Source of the DNA: Cellulosimicrobium cellulans
GTDB lineage: Bacteria; Actinomycetota; Actinomycetes; Actinomycetales; Cellulomonadaceae
Length of the DNA: 64,000 nt
Direction of reading: 5' to 3'
NCBI RefSeq assembly: GCF_007679345.1
Contig: NZ_VEGH01000002.1
Span: 372,001-436,000 of the forward strand
A program made the translations under genes and the position numbers. Positions 52,363 to 60,645 of the stretch are shown in pieces. The notes under the pieces were generated by a model, which was given only the letters and a program-made list of their open reading frames with translations, had not been told where the DNA came from and ran no database searches. Every line of letters starts with the position of its first letter. The stretch's first letter is position 1.

Positions 52363-54930
52363 GTGCAGGGGGAGTCCTGGAGCGACGACGTGGTCGGCCA
52401 GGTCCTGGACGCGCTGCGTTCCGGCACCGGGGTCCTGCTGACGGGGGTCGCGGGCGCAGGCGCCGGGGCGCTGGCCGAGCGCGCCGTGGGCGTGCTCGCC
52501 GAGGACGGGTGGCAGGTGGTCCGGGTGCCCGGCCGGCCGGGGGTGCGGGGCCGGCCGCTCGGGGCCCTGTCGCTGGCGGGACCGGCGGCGCGTGCCGCGT
52601 CCGGGGAGCCGCTCGCGCTCGCGGTGTCCCGCGTGCAGGAGGCGGTCGGCGCCGGGCGCGCGGTCGTGCTCGCGCGGCGTGCGGACCTGCTGGACGAGGA
52701 GACCCGCGCGGTGCTCGCGACGGTCGTCGACCGGACCGCCGCGCGTCCGCTGCTCACCTCGCGCCCCGACCGGAGCAGCCGGCTCGCCGCGCTGCGTGCC
52801 GCCGGGGAGGTGCCCGTCGCGGCGCTCGCGGTGCCGTCGCTGCGGTTCGACGACCTCCTCGCGGTGCTGGCGGACGAGCTCGGTGCCCCGGCGGCGCCGG
52901 ACGCGGCCGCCCGGGTCTACGCGCTGTCGGCGGGCCTGCCGGGGGTGGCGCGGGCGATCGCCTCGGGCGCGCGCCGGGCCGGCCGGCTGGTGGAGGCGGG
53001 TGGTGCGTGGACGGCGGTCGCGGACCTGCGCACGCCGGGCCTGGAGACCGTGGTCGACCAGCTGCTGGAACGGCTGGACGGGGCGGCGCGGTCGGCGCTG
53101 GGCGTGCTGGCCACGCTGGGCCCGGCGAGCCCCGACGTGGTCCGGCGCGTGCTCGGCTGGGACGAGCTGGCCGCGCTCGAGGACGCCGGGGTGGTCCGGC
53201 TGGTCGAGTCGGGGGACCGGACGGAGGTGGTGGTCGTCCCGCCGCTCGTCGCCGAGCACCTCGTGGCGTCGCGGAACCGGGTCGAGGAGCTGCGGGCGCG
53301 CGACCGGGTGGAGCAGGCGCTCGGGGTCGCGCCGGCGGACGTGGCCGACACGCGGGCCGGGCTGACCGTGACGGGGTGGGCGGCGTCCCGCGAGGGGGTG
53401 GCGGTGCTGGGCCGGCGGCTGCGGCACGCGGCGGGCATCCGCCTCGCCGTCCGCCGGGCGGAGTGGCAGCACGACCCGACCCCGGCGACGACGGTGCGCC
53501 TCCTCGACGCGATGGCGCAGGCCGGGGTCGGCCGCGCGGACGTCGAGGAGGTGGTCGCCGCGGCCCGCGAGCGTCCCGGGCCCGGGGGGACCGGCCCCGT
53601 CGACGAGTGGTACGCGCGCTACCTCGGCCTCGCGTGCGGCGAGCCCGACGCCGCCCTCGCGGTGCCGGTCCCGCCCGGCGCCGACGGCAGGCGCGCGCGG
53701 GCGCGCCTGGAGCTGCTCCTCGGCCGCCCCCTGCCGTCCGCGGAGCCGACGGAGACCGCAGCAGCCGCCGACGCCCCCGAGGACGACGGCGTCCGGGGTG
53801 ACGCGACCCCGCCCGACCCGGCGGGCGGCGCGGCCGCGGACGCCTGGCCGCTGCTCGCCCGCGGCCGGGTGCGGGACGCGCTCGAGGCGTCCGGCCCGGA
53901 GGGCGGCCGGGAGCAGTCGCCGCCGACCGCCGAGGACCGGGCGGTGCACGGGATCGCCGCGATCCTCGCGGGCAGCATCGACGCGGCGGTCCGGGACGCC
54001 GGCCGCGCCCAGGACGCGGCGCGCGCGGACCTCGACGGGCCGGCGGTGGAGATCAGCGCGGCGGTGGCGGCGTTCGGCCTCGCGCTCGCGGGCCGGTCCC
54101 GCGAGCTGCGGGAGCACCTCGCCGCGGCGCTCGCGCTGGGGCCGACGGCGCCGCTGCAGCCCTGGGCCCGGGCGGGCCTGCTCTGCGTCGGCGCGGCGCT
54201 CGCCGCCGCCGACCACCGGGTGGTGGCCGCCCGGGCCCTGGCCGACGGGCTCACGGCCCTGCGGCTCCCGCTGAGCCCGGTGCCGCTGACGTCCGCCGCG
54301 CTGGCGCGGCTGCGGGTGTCCGTCGTGGCTGGCGAGGACCCCCGGGAGGGCGCGGAGGCCCTGTGGCGGGAGGTGGACCAGAGCCTCGACCGCGGGTTCG
54401 TCGCCGCGGCGGTGCTCTCCGGCGCGGCCGCGGCGGAGGTGCTCCCGGACCACCCCGTGGCGGCGCGGGTCGCGGCGGCGGGCGCCGCGAGCCAGGGGAC
54501 AGTGCTGCCGCTGCTCGGCCGGTACGTCGGCGCGCTGGCGTCCGGGCGGCCGGACCGGGCCGCGGAGGTGGCCCCGGCGCTCGGCTCCGCCGGGCTGCGG
54601 ATCCACACCGTCCGCGCGCACGCCCGCGCGGCGTCCCTGGCCGCGCTCCAGGGCGACCCGGCGTCGGCGCAGTCCGAGCTCGCCGCGGCGGACGCCGTCG
54701 TCGCGCGGGCCGGCGGGGACCTCGACGGTGCGGTCGACGCGCTGGGCCCGGTGTCGGGGCTGAGCGGCCGCGAGCTCGAGATCGCCCGCCTCGTCGCGGC
54801 GGGCTCGTCCAACCGGCAGGTCGCCGAGGCGCTGGGTGTCTCGGTGCGGACGATCGACAACCACCTGTACCGGATCTACCGGAAGGTCGGCGTCAGCGAC
54901 CGCGAGAGCCTGGCCCGGCGCATCCACTGA
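52363..54930 (+). CDS. Large LuxR-family regulator with degenerate P-loop
   Basis: An 855-residue regulator of LAL-like plan. The N-terminal ATPase-like domain begins LLTGVAGAGAGALAERAV, where the Walker A lysine and Ser/Thr are lost (AGAGA instead of GxGKT). Recognisable STAND-type features follow (VVLARRADLLDEETRAVLATVVDRT, then LTSRPDRSSRL). The middle is Ala/Arg-rich and helical, probably repeat-like. The C-terminal LuxR HTH is LSGRELEIARLVAAGSSNRQVAEALGVSVRTIDNHLYRIYRKVGVSDRESLARRI. It starts at GTG (VQGESWSDDV), without ribosome site. Arrays of a GAGCA motif lie on both sides, so it likely controls itself, the surface protein and the downstream glycosyltransferase. The signal is unknown. 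Confidence 0.87.
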   Translation: MQGESWSDDVVGQVLDALRSGTGVLLTGVAGAGAGALAERAVGVLAEDGWQVVRVPGRPGVRGRPLGALSLAGPAARAASGEPLALAVSRVQEAVGAGRAVVLARRADLLDEETRAVLATVVDRTAARPLLTSRPDRSSRLAALRAAGEVPVAALAVPSLRFDDLLAVLADELGAPAAPDAAARVYALSAGLPGVARAIASGARRAGRLVEAGGAWTAVADLRTPGLETVVDQLLERLDGAARSALGVLATLGPASPDVVRRVLGWDELAALEDAGVVRLVESGDRTEVVVVPPLVAEHLVASRNRVEELRARDRVEQALGVAPADVADTRAGLTVTGWAASREGVAVLGRRLRHAAGIRLAVRRAEWQHDPTPATTVRLLDAMAQAGVGRADVEEVVAAARERPGPGGTGPVDEWYARYLGLACGEPDAALAVPVPPGADGRRARARLELLLGRPLPSAEPTETAAAADAPEDDGVRGDATPPDPAGGAAADAWPLLARGRVRDALEASGPEGGREQSPPTAEDRAVHGIAAILAGSIDAAVRDAGRAQDAARADLDGPAVEISAAVAAFGLALAGRSRELREHLAAALALGPTAPLQPWARAGLLCVGAALAAADHRVVAARALADGLTALRLPLSPVPLTSAALARLRVSVVAGEDPREGAEALWREVDQSLDRGFVAAAVLSGAAAAEVLPDHPVAARVAAAGAASQGTVLPLLGRYVGALASGRPDRAAEVAPALGSAGLRIHTVRAHARAASLAALQGDPASAQSELAAADAVVARAGGDLDGAVDALGPVSGLSGRELEIARLVAAGSSNRQVAEALGVSVRTIDNHLYRIYRKVGVSDRESLARRIH

Positions 54931-54931
54931 C

Positions 54932-55029
54932 GCTGAGCAGGCCACCCGGCGGTCGCTCGCCGTCGTGCCGCGCGCTGCTCCCCGGCGGAGCCGGCCCTGC
55001 TCCACCCCCCGGGGCGGGCCGCTGAGCAC
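54932..55029. promoter_or_regulatory. Second GAGCA-box array, upstream of glycosyltransferase
   Basis: GCTGAGCAG 54932-54940 (plus), CTGCTCCCC 54975-54983 and CTGCTCCAC 54997-55005 (minus strand boxes, 22 bp apart) and GCTGAGCAC 55021-55029 (plus). The same box as upstream of luxR; box centres are 43, 22 and 24 bp apart. The last box lies 80 bases before the glycosyltransferase start codon. Confidence 0.7.
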
Positions 55030-55108
55030 CGCGCCCGCGGCGGTCGGATGGAGGCACCACGCGCCCGGTCCGACCGACATCCGGGCGCCCCAGACCTCGG
55101 AGGTCCCC

Positions 55109-56239
55109 GTGCCCGGTGCCGCCGGCATCCGCCCCCACGACCAGCCGCGGCGGGTCAGCGCCCGGCGGACGGTCGACCACGCCCGTTTGGTGGTCCTCGT
55201 CCCCGCGCACGACGAGGAGCAGGCCCTCCCCGGTGCCCTGCGCGCCCTGCGGCGCCAGACCGTGCGCCCGTCGGCCGTGACCGTCGTCGCGGACCGCTGC
55301 ACCGACGGCACCGCGGAGGTCGCCCGGTCGTTCGGCGCCCGGGTGCTGCCGACCCGGGACAACGAGCACCGCAAGGCGGGCGCGCTCAACCAGGCGCTCG
55401 CGGCGCTCGCGGTCGCCCCGCCGGAGTACGTGCTGGTCCTCGACGCCGACACCCGCATCGCGCGGACGTTCGTGGAGACCGCCCTCGCGCACCTGGACTC
55501 CGACCCGTCGCTCGGCGCGGTGAGCGGCATCTTCCACGGCGACGACCCGCACGGGACGCTCGAGCGCTGCCAGGCCAACGAGTACACCCGCTACGCGTCG
55601 AAGATCCTCACCACGGGGCGGGTCAGCGTCGTCACCGGGACGGCCTCGATGTTCCGCTACCGGGCGCTGGCCGACGTCGCCGACCACCGTGGCACGGGGC
55701 TGCCGGGGTCGCCGGGCGACGTGTACGACCGGGGGGCGATCACGGAGGACTCCGAGCTCACCCTCGCGCTGCGCACGCGCGGCTGGCGGCTCGTGGCGCC
55801 GTCCCACTGCCGGTGCAGCACGGAGCTCATGCCCACCCTGGCGACGCTGCACCGGCAGCGGGTGCGGTGGTACAGCGGGATGCTCGACAACCTGCGCGCC
55901 CACGGCCTGACCCGGGTCACCGCCCCGTACCACCTGCAGCAGGCGGCCCTGACGCTCGGGACGCTGACGTGGTGGCTCCTGCTGCTCCTGATGCTGCTCG
56001 CGGCGGTGGGCGGGACGTTCGCGTGGCAGACGCTCTGGCTGGCCGTCGGCGGCGTCTTCCTCGTCGAGCGGCTCGTCTCCGTCTGGGACGGCGGCCGCCG
56101 GGCCCGGTGGCTCAGCCTCGCGGTGCTGCCCGAGCTGCTGTACGACACGGCGCTGCAGCTGGCCTACCTGCACGCCTGGGTGGCGCACGTCCGCGGCCGG
56201 CAGCCGAACTGGGGGCACCTCGCGCCGGCGCGCGCCTGA
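55109..56239 (+). CDS. Membrane glycosyltransferase family 2
   Basis: Processive-type GT-A glycosyltransferase of 376 residues. The nucleotide-sugar site has VLVPAHDEEQALPGAL and VADRCTDGT; the metal site is VLVLDADTRI (DxD), the catalytic base region ITEDSELTLALRTRGWRL, and the acceptor motif LHRQRVRWYSGML (QxxRW). The C-terminus has two to three membrane helices (WWLLLLLMLLAAVG and following). Product is probably an exported polysaccharide or glycolipid (hyaluronan/cellulose/PNAG-synthase relatives). The start is GTG with GGAGG five bases upstream. The GAGCA array in front suggests control by the LuxR protein. Confidence 0.87.
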   Translation: MPGAAGIRPHDQPRRVSARRTVDHARLVVLVPAHDEEQALPGALRALRRQTVRPSAVTVVADRCTDGTAEVARSFGARVLPTRDNEHRKAGALNQALAALAVAPPEYVLVLDADTRIARTFVETALAHLDSDPSLGAVSGIFHGDDPHGTLERCQANEYTRYASKILTTGRVSVVTGTASMFRYRALADVADHRGTGLPGSPGDVYDRGAITEDSELTLALRTRGWRLVAPSHCRCSTELMPTLATLHRQRVRWYSGMLDNLRAHGLTRVTAPYHLQQAALTLGTLTWWLLLLLMLLAAVGGTFAWQTLWLAVGGVFLVERLVSVWDGGRRARWLSLAVLPELLYDTALQLAYLHAWVAHVRGRQPNWGHLAPARA

Positions 56240-56280
56240 CCGTGCGGCGGGCCCCGGCCGCCCTCGCCGTGCGGGCGCTC

Positions 56281-56907
56281 TCAGCCGCGGGGGCGCCCCG
56301 CACGCAGGCGCCGGTGCGCGACGACGGCGCACCACCCGGCGCCGGCGGCCACGACCGCCCCGAGCACCGCGCCGAGCGCGACGTCGTGCAGGTAGTGCAC
56401 CCCCTCGAGCACCCGCCCCGCCGCCACCAGCAGCGCCAGGACGACAGCGGCCCACGTCGCCCGGGCCGACCGGGTCGCGAGCGCCACCACGACCACGGCG
56501 GCGACCGCGACGGTCGCGTGGTTGGACGGCAGGGACCAGTCGCCGGCGGGCGGGCAGTCCGCCGCACCTGCCCACCGCGCGCAGGGCCGCGCCTGCGTCA
56601 GGAGCGCCTTCGCCGTCTCGCTCGCCGCGTAGGCGAGCACCACCCCGGCGGAGGCGCCGAGCACGGCCGGCAGCCGGTCGCGGTGCGCGCGCCGGACGTG
56701 CAGCACGGCCGCGGCGGTCACCGCGCCGAGCACCCCGATCGCCCCCAGGGACAGCAGGTCGATCGACGGCAGCGGTGCGGTGGACGACAGGGCCCACCGG
56801 GAGACCACCACGCTCAGGCTCCCCGGGAAGGGCAGCAGCAGGGCCACCAGCGCGAGGGCGGCGAGGAGCAGGAACGGTGCGAGCGGGGCGCGTGTCGTCG
56901 TCGGCAT
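56281..56907 (-). CDS. PAP2-family membrane phosphatase
   Basis: Lipid or undecaprenyl phosphate phosphatase of 208 residues with about six membrane segments. The three catalytic motifs are KALLTQARPC (KxxxxxxRP), SLPSNHA (PSNH form of PSGH) and GRVLEGVHYLHDV (R...H...D). It may recycle lipid carrier for the neighbouring glycosyltransferase, with which it converges. TAGCGT lies seven bases before the ATG on the minus strand, so the mRNA is probably leaderless. Divergent from the next epimerase gene. Confidence 0.88.
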   Translation of the reverse strand: MPTTTRAPLAPFLLLAALALVALLLPFPGSLSVVVSRWALSSTAPLPSIDLLSLGAIGVLGAVTAAAVLHVRRAHRDRLPAVLGASAGVVLAYAASETAKALLTQARPCARWAGAADCPPAGDWSLPSNHATVAVAAVVVVALATRSARATWAAVVLALLVAAGRVLEGVHYLHDVALGAVLGAVVAAGAGWCAVVAHRRLRAGRPRG

Positions 56908-56914
56908 GGCCCCG

Positions 56915-57002
56915 ACGCTAGGAGCGCGCGTGCCGGCGGTCGTCGCCCCGCGGTGGGACCCCGGCACGGCCCGGGTGCGACCGTCGTCGGACCCGATAGC
57001 GT
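56915..57002. promoter_or_regulatory. Divergent leaderless promoters
   Basis: TAGCGT on the minus strand (56920-56915) and TAGCGT on the plus strand (56997-57002) each lie exactly seven bases before the ATG of the PAP2 and epimerase genes. Confidence 0.6.
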
Positions 57003-57009
57003 GCCGGGC

Positions 57010-58002
57010 ATGGCAGCAACGCGGCTCCTCGTCATCGGCGGCACCGGCGTCATCAGCTCGGCCGTCACCCGGCTCGCGGTCGAGCGGGGCCTCGACGTCA
57101 CGGTCCTGAACCGCGGGTCGAGCGCGACCCGTCCGCTCCCGGAGGGCGTGGAGGTGGTCCAGGCCGACGTCCGGGACCCGGCGTCCGTCCGCGCCGCGCT
57201 GGGCGACCGCGAGTTCGACTCGGTCGTCGACTGGGTGGCGTTCACCCCGGAGCACGTGCAGACCGACGTCGACCTGTTCGCCGGGCGGACCGGGCAGTAC
57301 GTGTTCATCTCGTCCGCGTCGGCGTACCAGACGCCCCCGGAGCGGCTGCCGGTCACCGAGTCGACGCCGCTGCGCAACCCGTTCTGGCAGTACTCCCGGG
57401 ACAAGATCGCCTGCGAGGACCTGCTGGTGCGGGCGTACCGCGACCACGGCTTCCCGGCGACGGTGATCCGCCCGTCGCACACCTACGACCGCACGCTCGT
57501 CCCGCTCGACGGCGGCTGGACGGCGATGGAGCGGATGCGGCAGGGCCGCGAGGTCGTGGTGCACGGCGACGGCACCTCGCTGTGGACGCTGACGCACCAC
57601 GAGGACTTCGCCCGCGGCCTGGTCCCGCTGCTGGGGCACCCGCGCACGCTCGGTGAGGCGTTCCACATCACCTCGGACGACGTGCTGACCTGGGACCAGG
57701 TGGTGCGGGCGCTCGCGGCCGCCCTCGGGGTGGAGCCGCGGATCGTGCACGTGCCGTCGGGCGCGATCGCGGCCGCGGACCCGGAGTGGGGCGCAGGCCT
57801 CCTCGGCGACAAGGCGCACTCGATGGTGTTCGACGCGACGAAGCTGCGCCGGCTGGTCCCCGACTTCGCGACGACGATCCGGTTCGAGCAGGGCGCGCGG
57901 GAGATCGTCGCGTGGCACGACGCGGACCCGGCGCGGCGCGCGGTGGACGCCCGGCTGGACGGGGTGATGGACGACCTGGTGGCGCGGTACCGGGTGGCCT
58001 GA
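57010..58002 (+). CDS. NAD-dependent epimerase/dehydratase family protein
   Basis: Extended SDR fold of 330 residues. The nucleotide site is LLVIGGTGVISSAVTRLAVERG (GxxGxxS form), then FVFISS-type ISSASAYQTPPERLPVTEST and YSRDKIACEDLL with the YxxxK pair. Close relatives are annotated as isoflavone-reductase-like or sugar epimerases; the substrate is unknown. TAGCGT seven bases before the ATG suggests a leaderless mRNA. It ends convergent with the Lrp gene, 18 bases apart. It shares the fold, but not close sequence, with the gene at 50017. Confidence 0.85.
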   Translation: MAATRLLVIGGTGVISSAVTRLAVERGLDVTVLNRGSSATRPLPEGVEVVQADVRDPASVRAALGDREFDSVVDWVAFTPEHVQTDVDLFAGRTGQYVFISSASAYQTPPERLPVTESTPLRNPFWQYSRDKIACEDLLVRAYRDHGFPATVIRPSHTYDRTLVPLDGGWTAMERMRQGREVVVHGDGTSLWTLTHHEDFARGLVPLLGHPRTLGEAFHITSDDVLTWDQVVRALAAALGVEPRIVHVPSGAIAAADPEWGAGLLGDKAHSMVFDATKLRRLVPDFATTIRFEQGAREIVAWHDADPARRAVDARLDGVMDDLVARYRVA

Positions 58003-58020
58003 GGCGCGCGCCGGGCCGCC

Positions 58021-59019
58021 TCAGGGCATCGGGACGATCCCGGCGGTGGCCCGCCCACCGGCGTCGAGCAGGTGCCCCAGGTGCTTGGTGGTCCGCAGCA
58101 CCACGGACCGGTCGGCGATCGTCACGCCGGGCAGGCGCTCCTCGACGACGGCCTCGAGCCTTCCGACGTCCTGCAGGGTCCGCAGCCAGACGGCGACGAT
58201 CACGTTGTACTCGCCCACCGTGGTGACGACCAGCCGGACCTCGTCCATCCGGCCGAGCTGCGGGCCGACGCGCGCGACCATCGCCGCCGGCACCCGCAGG
58301 AAGTACCAGGCGTAGATCGGCCACGGGGTGTGCGCCCGCGCCACGTCGACCCGCATGACGAACCGGCCGGACGCCCGCATCGCCGCGAGGGCGTCCCGGG
58401 TGCGGCGGGGGGTCATCCCGACCCGGGCGGCGAGCTCGGCCACGCCGATCCGCGCGTCCTCGGTGAGCGCCTCGCTCAGCGCCCGCGCCTCGTGCGGGCG
58501 CACGGCGACCGCCCCGCCGGTCGGCCGGGCGTCCAGCGCGGCGACCCGCGCGACCTCCTCCTTCGACAGCGCGCGCATCCGCCAGCTGCGGGCGTCGGTG
58601 ACGACGTCCGACACCAGGTGGGTGCGCATCGCGCGGACGCCGGAGACGCCGCGGATCCGCTCGAGCGTCCAGGACGCCACGGCCTCGGTCCCGGTGGAGC
58701 CGAGGCTGAGCATGATGTCGCGGCCCCCGGCGGTGAGGTCGATGGTGAAGGCCTCGCCGTCGGCCGCCAGCGCGTGGGCGACCGCGAGGGTCTCGCCGGG
58801 GCTGCACTCGATCTCGATCAGGGACAGCTGGGTCTGGTCCCCCCAGCCGTACCCCGTGACGTAGACGAGGCCCTCGCGGGTGAGCCGGGCCCAGCGCCGG
58901 GACAGGGTGACGGGGTCCGCCCCCAGCACCGGCGCGAGGCCGGACCACGGCGCGCGCGGGCTGATCTGCAGCGCATGGATCAGGCGCTGGTCCAAGTGGT
59001 CGAGAGCCTCATCCTGCAC
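58021..59019 (-). CDS. Lrp/AsnC regulator with two fused Lrp units
   Basis: A 332-residue protein about twice the normal Lrp length. Unit one has an HTH (LDQRLIHALQISPRAPWSGLAPVLGADPVTLSRRWARLTREGLV) and a RAM-like domain (LIEIECSPGETLAVAHAL...). Unit two begins near residue 180 with HEARALSEALTEDARIGVAELAARVGMTPRRTRDALAAM and a second RAM-like domain (WYFLRVPAAMVARVGPQL..., VVTTVGEYNVIVAVWLRTLQDV). Such tandem forms act as dimers rather than octamers. The start is GTG (VQDEALDHLD). It is divergent from the MFS-M20-sdaA operon, its likely target, with an amino acid as likely effector. Confidence 0.88.
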   Translation of the reverse strand: MQDEALDHLDQRLIHALQISPRAPWSGLAPVLGADPVTLSRRWARLTREGLVYVTGYGWGDQTQLSLIEIECSPGETLAVAHALAADGEAFTIDLTAGGRDIMLSLGSTGTEAVASWTLERIRGVSGVRAMRTHLVSDVVTDARSWRMRALSKEEVARVAALDARPTGGAVAVRPHEARALSEALTEDARIGVAELAARVGMTPRRTRDALAAMRASGRFVMRVDVARAHTPWPIYAWYFLRVPAAMVARVGPQLGRMDEVRLVVTTVGEYNVIVAVWLRTLQDVGRLEAVVEERLPGVTIADRSVVLRTTKHLGHLLDAGGRATAGIVPMP

Positions 59020-59118
59020 AGAGCACCGCCTTTCGGTCTGTTTCCGGCAGTCTGCACCATCGACGCCGGTGCGCCTCCTAGCGTCGCGCCACCTCGTCGG
59101 CCCGTCCCAGGAGACCTC

Positions 59119-60645
59119 ATGACCGCCTCCGCACCTCCCGGCACCGCCCAGGCCCGCCCCGCGCTCCGCGGGGTCGTCGGCTTCCTCGTCGTCATGGAGC
59201 TCGGCTCCGGCATGCTGCAGGGCTGGTACCCCGTCCTGCTGTCGGCCATCGGGTCCGAGTTCGGCGTCACCGCGGCCTCGCTCAACTGGGTCAGCGCCGC
59301 CTACATGCTCGCCACCGTCGTGTGCGTGCCGATCATCGCGAAGCTCGGGGACCGGTACGGGCACCGGCGGATGCTGACCGTCGCCGCCGCGCTGGTCGCG
59401 CTCGGCTCGGTCGTCGTCGCGCTCGCCCCGAGCTTCGCGGTGCTGCTGGTCGGGCGCGCCCTGCAGGCTCCGCTGGCCGCCTTCCTGCCGCTGGAGTTCG
59501 CCATCGTGCGGGACCGGGACCCGAAGTCCGCCGGCCGGTCCATCGGCAAGCTGGTCGGGGCGCTGACGTTCGGTGCCGCGATCGGGTCGCTCGGGGCCGG
59601 CGCCCTCTACGGCGCGGTCGGGGACCTGCGGCTCGTGCTGTGGGTGCCCGCGCTGTTCCTCGCGGTCTGCGTCCCGGTCGTCGCGTTCCTGGTGCCCGAG
59701 TCCCGGGTGCGGGCGAGCGGCACGACCGACTGGCTCGGCGCGGCGCTGCTGGGCGTCGGCCTGCTCGCCGTGCTCGGCGGGATCTCGAACGCCGCGTCCT
59801 GGGGCTGGACGAGCCCTCTCACGGCGCTGGCGGTGCTCGGCGGCCTCGTCCTGCTCGTCGCCTGGGTGGCCGTCGAGCGCCGGGTCGCGCACCCGCTGGT
59901 CGACGTGACGCTCCTGGTCCGCGGCGGCATCGGCCTGCCGATCGTGATCGCGTTCCTGTTCGGTGCGCAGCTGTTCGGCAGCCAGACCGCCTCGACCCTC
60001 TTCATGCTGAGCGACCCCGGCGCGGTCGGCTTCGGCCTCGGCCTCACCTCGGCGGCGGTCGGCATCGTCTCGCTCGTCGTGGCGCTCGCCGCGTTCGTGG
60101 CCTCCAGCGCCGGCGACCGGGTCGCGACGCGGCTCGGCGTGCCGGGCGCCGTCGCGCTCGGCGGCGCCCTGCTCACGGTCAGCTACGTCGGCCTGCTGCT
60201 GGGATCGGGGTCCGCCGTGGTCGTGGTCGCCGCGATGCTGGTCGGCGGGCTCGGCAACGGCGTCCTGATCTCGGTCCTGCCGACGATCGTCGTGACCCGC
60301 GCCCCGGCCGACTCGGTGGGGATCGCCTCGGCGCTGTACAACACCTCGCGCACCGCGGCCGGCGCGGTCGCCGGCGCCGTGTTCGCGCTCCTCATGGCCA
60401 GCTTCGTCGCCACCGTGGGGTCGGGTGACGCGGCCGTCACCACCACGTCGTTCACCGGGTACGTCGCCGTCTGGGCGGTGTGTGCCGCGATCGGCGTCGC
60501 GGTCACCGCCCTCGCCCGGTTCCTCCGCGGACCGGCGCCCGCCGACCCGCTCGCGGCCGCGCCCGCCGAGGCCGCGCCCGCCGAGGCCGCGCCCGCCGCC
60601 ACCGTCCCCGCCGTCCAGCCCGTCACCGCAGGAGAGCACGCATGA
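59119..60645 (+). CDS. MFS transporter, DHA2-like (14 segments)
   Basis: Major facilitator of 508 residues with about 14 membrane segments. Motif A is AKLGDRYGHRRMLTVAAALVALGS after helix 2, and helix 1 is VVGFLVVMELGSGMLQGW. The tail carries AAPAEAAPAEAAPA repeats. AGGAGA precedes the ATG. The 3' end overlaps the M20 gene (ATGA), so transport and hydrolysis are coupled. Substrate is unknown; an amino acid derivative or dipeptide is inferred from the neighbours. Confidence 0.88.
   Translation: MTASAPPGTAQARPALRGVVGFLVVMELGSGMLQGWYPVLLSAIGSEFGVTAASLNWVSAAYMLATVVCVPIIAKLGDRYGHRRMLTVAAALVALGSVVVALAPSFAVLLVGRALQAPLAAFLPLEFAIVRDRDPKSAGRSIGKLVGALTFGAAIGSLGAGALYGAVGDLRLVLWVPALFLAVCVPVVAFLVPESRVRASGTTDWLGAALLGVGLLAVLGGISNAASWGWTSPLTALAVLGGLVLLVAWVAVERRVAHPLVDVTLLVRGGIGLPIVIAFLFGAQLFGSQTASTLFMLSDPGAVGFGLGLTSAAVGIVSLVVALAAFVASSAGDRVATRLGVPGAVALGGALLTVSYVGLLLGSGSAVVVVAAMLVGGLGNGVLISVLPTIVVTRAPADSVGIASALYNTSRTAAGAVAGAVFALLMASFVATVGSGDAAVTTTSFTGYVAVWAVCAAIGVAVTALARFLRGPAPADPLAAAPAEAAPAEAAPAATVPAVQPVTAGEHA

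Noticed and set aside
51493..55587. 1364-codon minus-strand open frame across the LuxR gene
   Set aside because: Shadow of high-GC coding sequence. The opposite strand has a clear LuxR HTH, and this frame has no family features.
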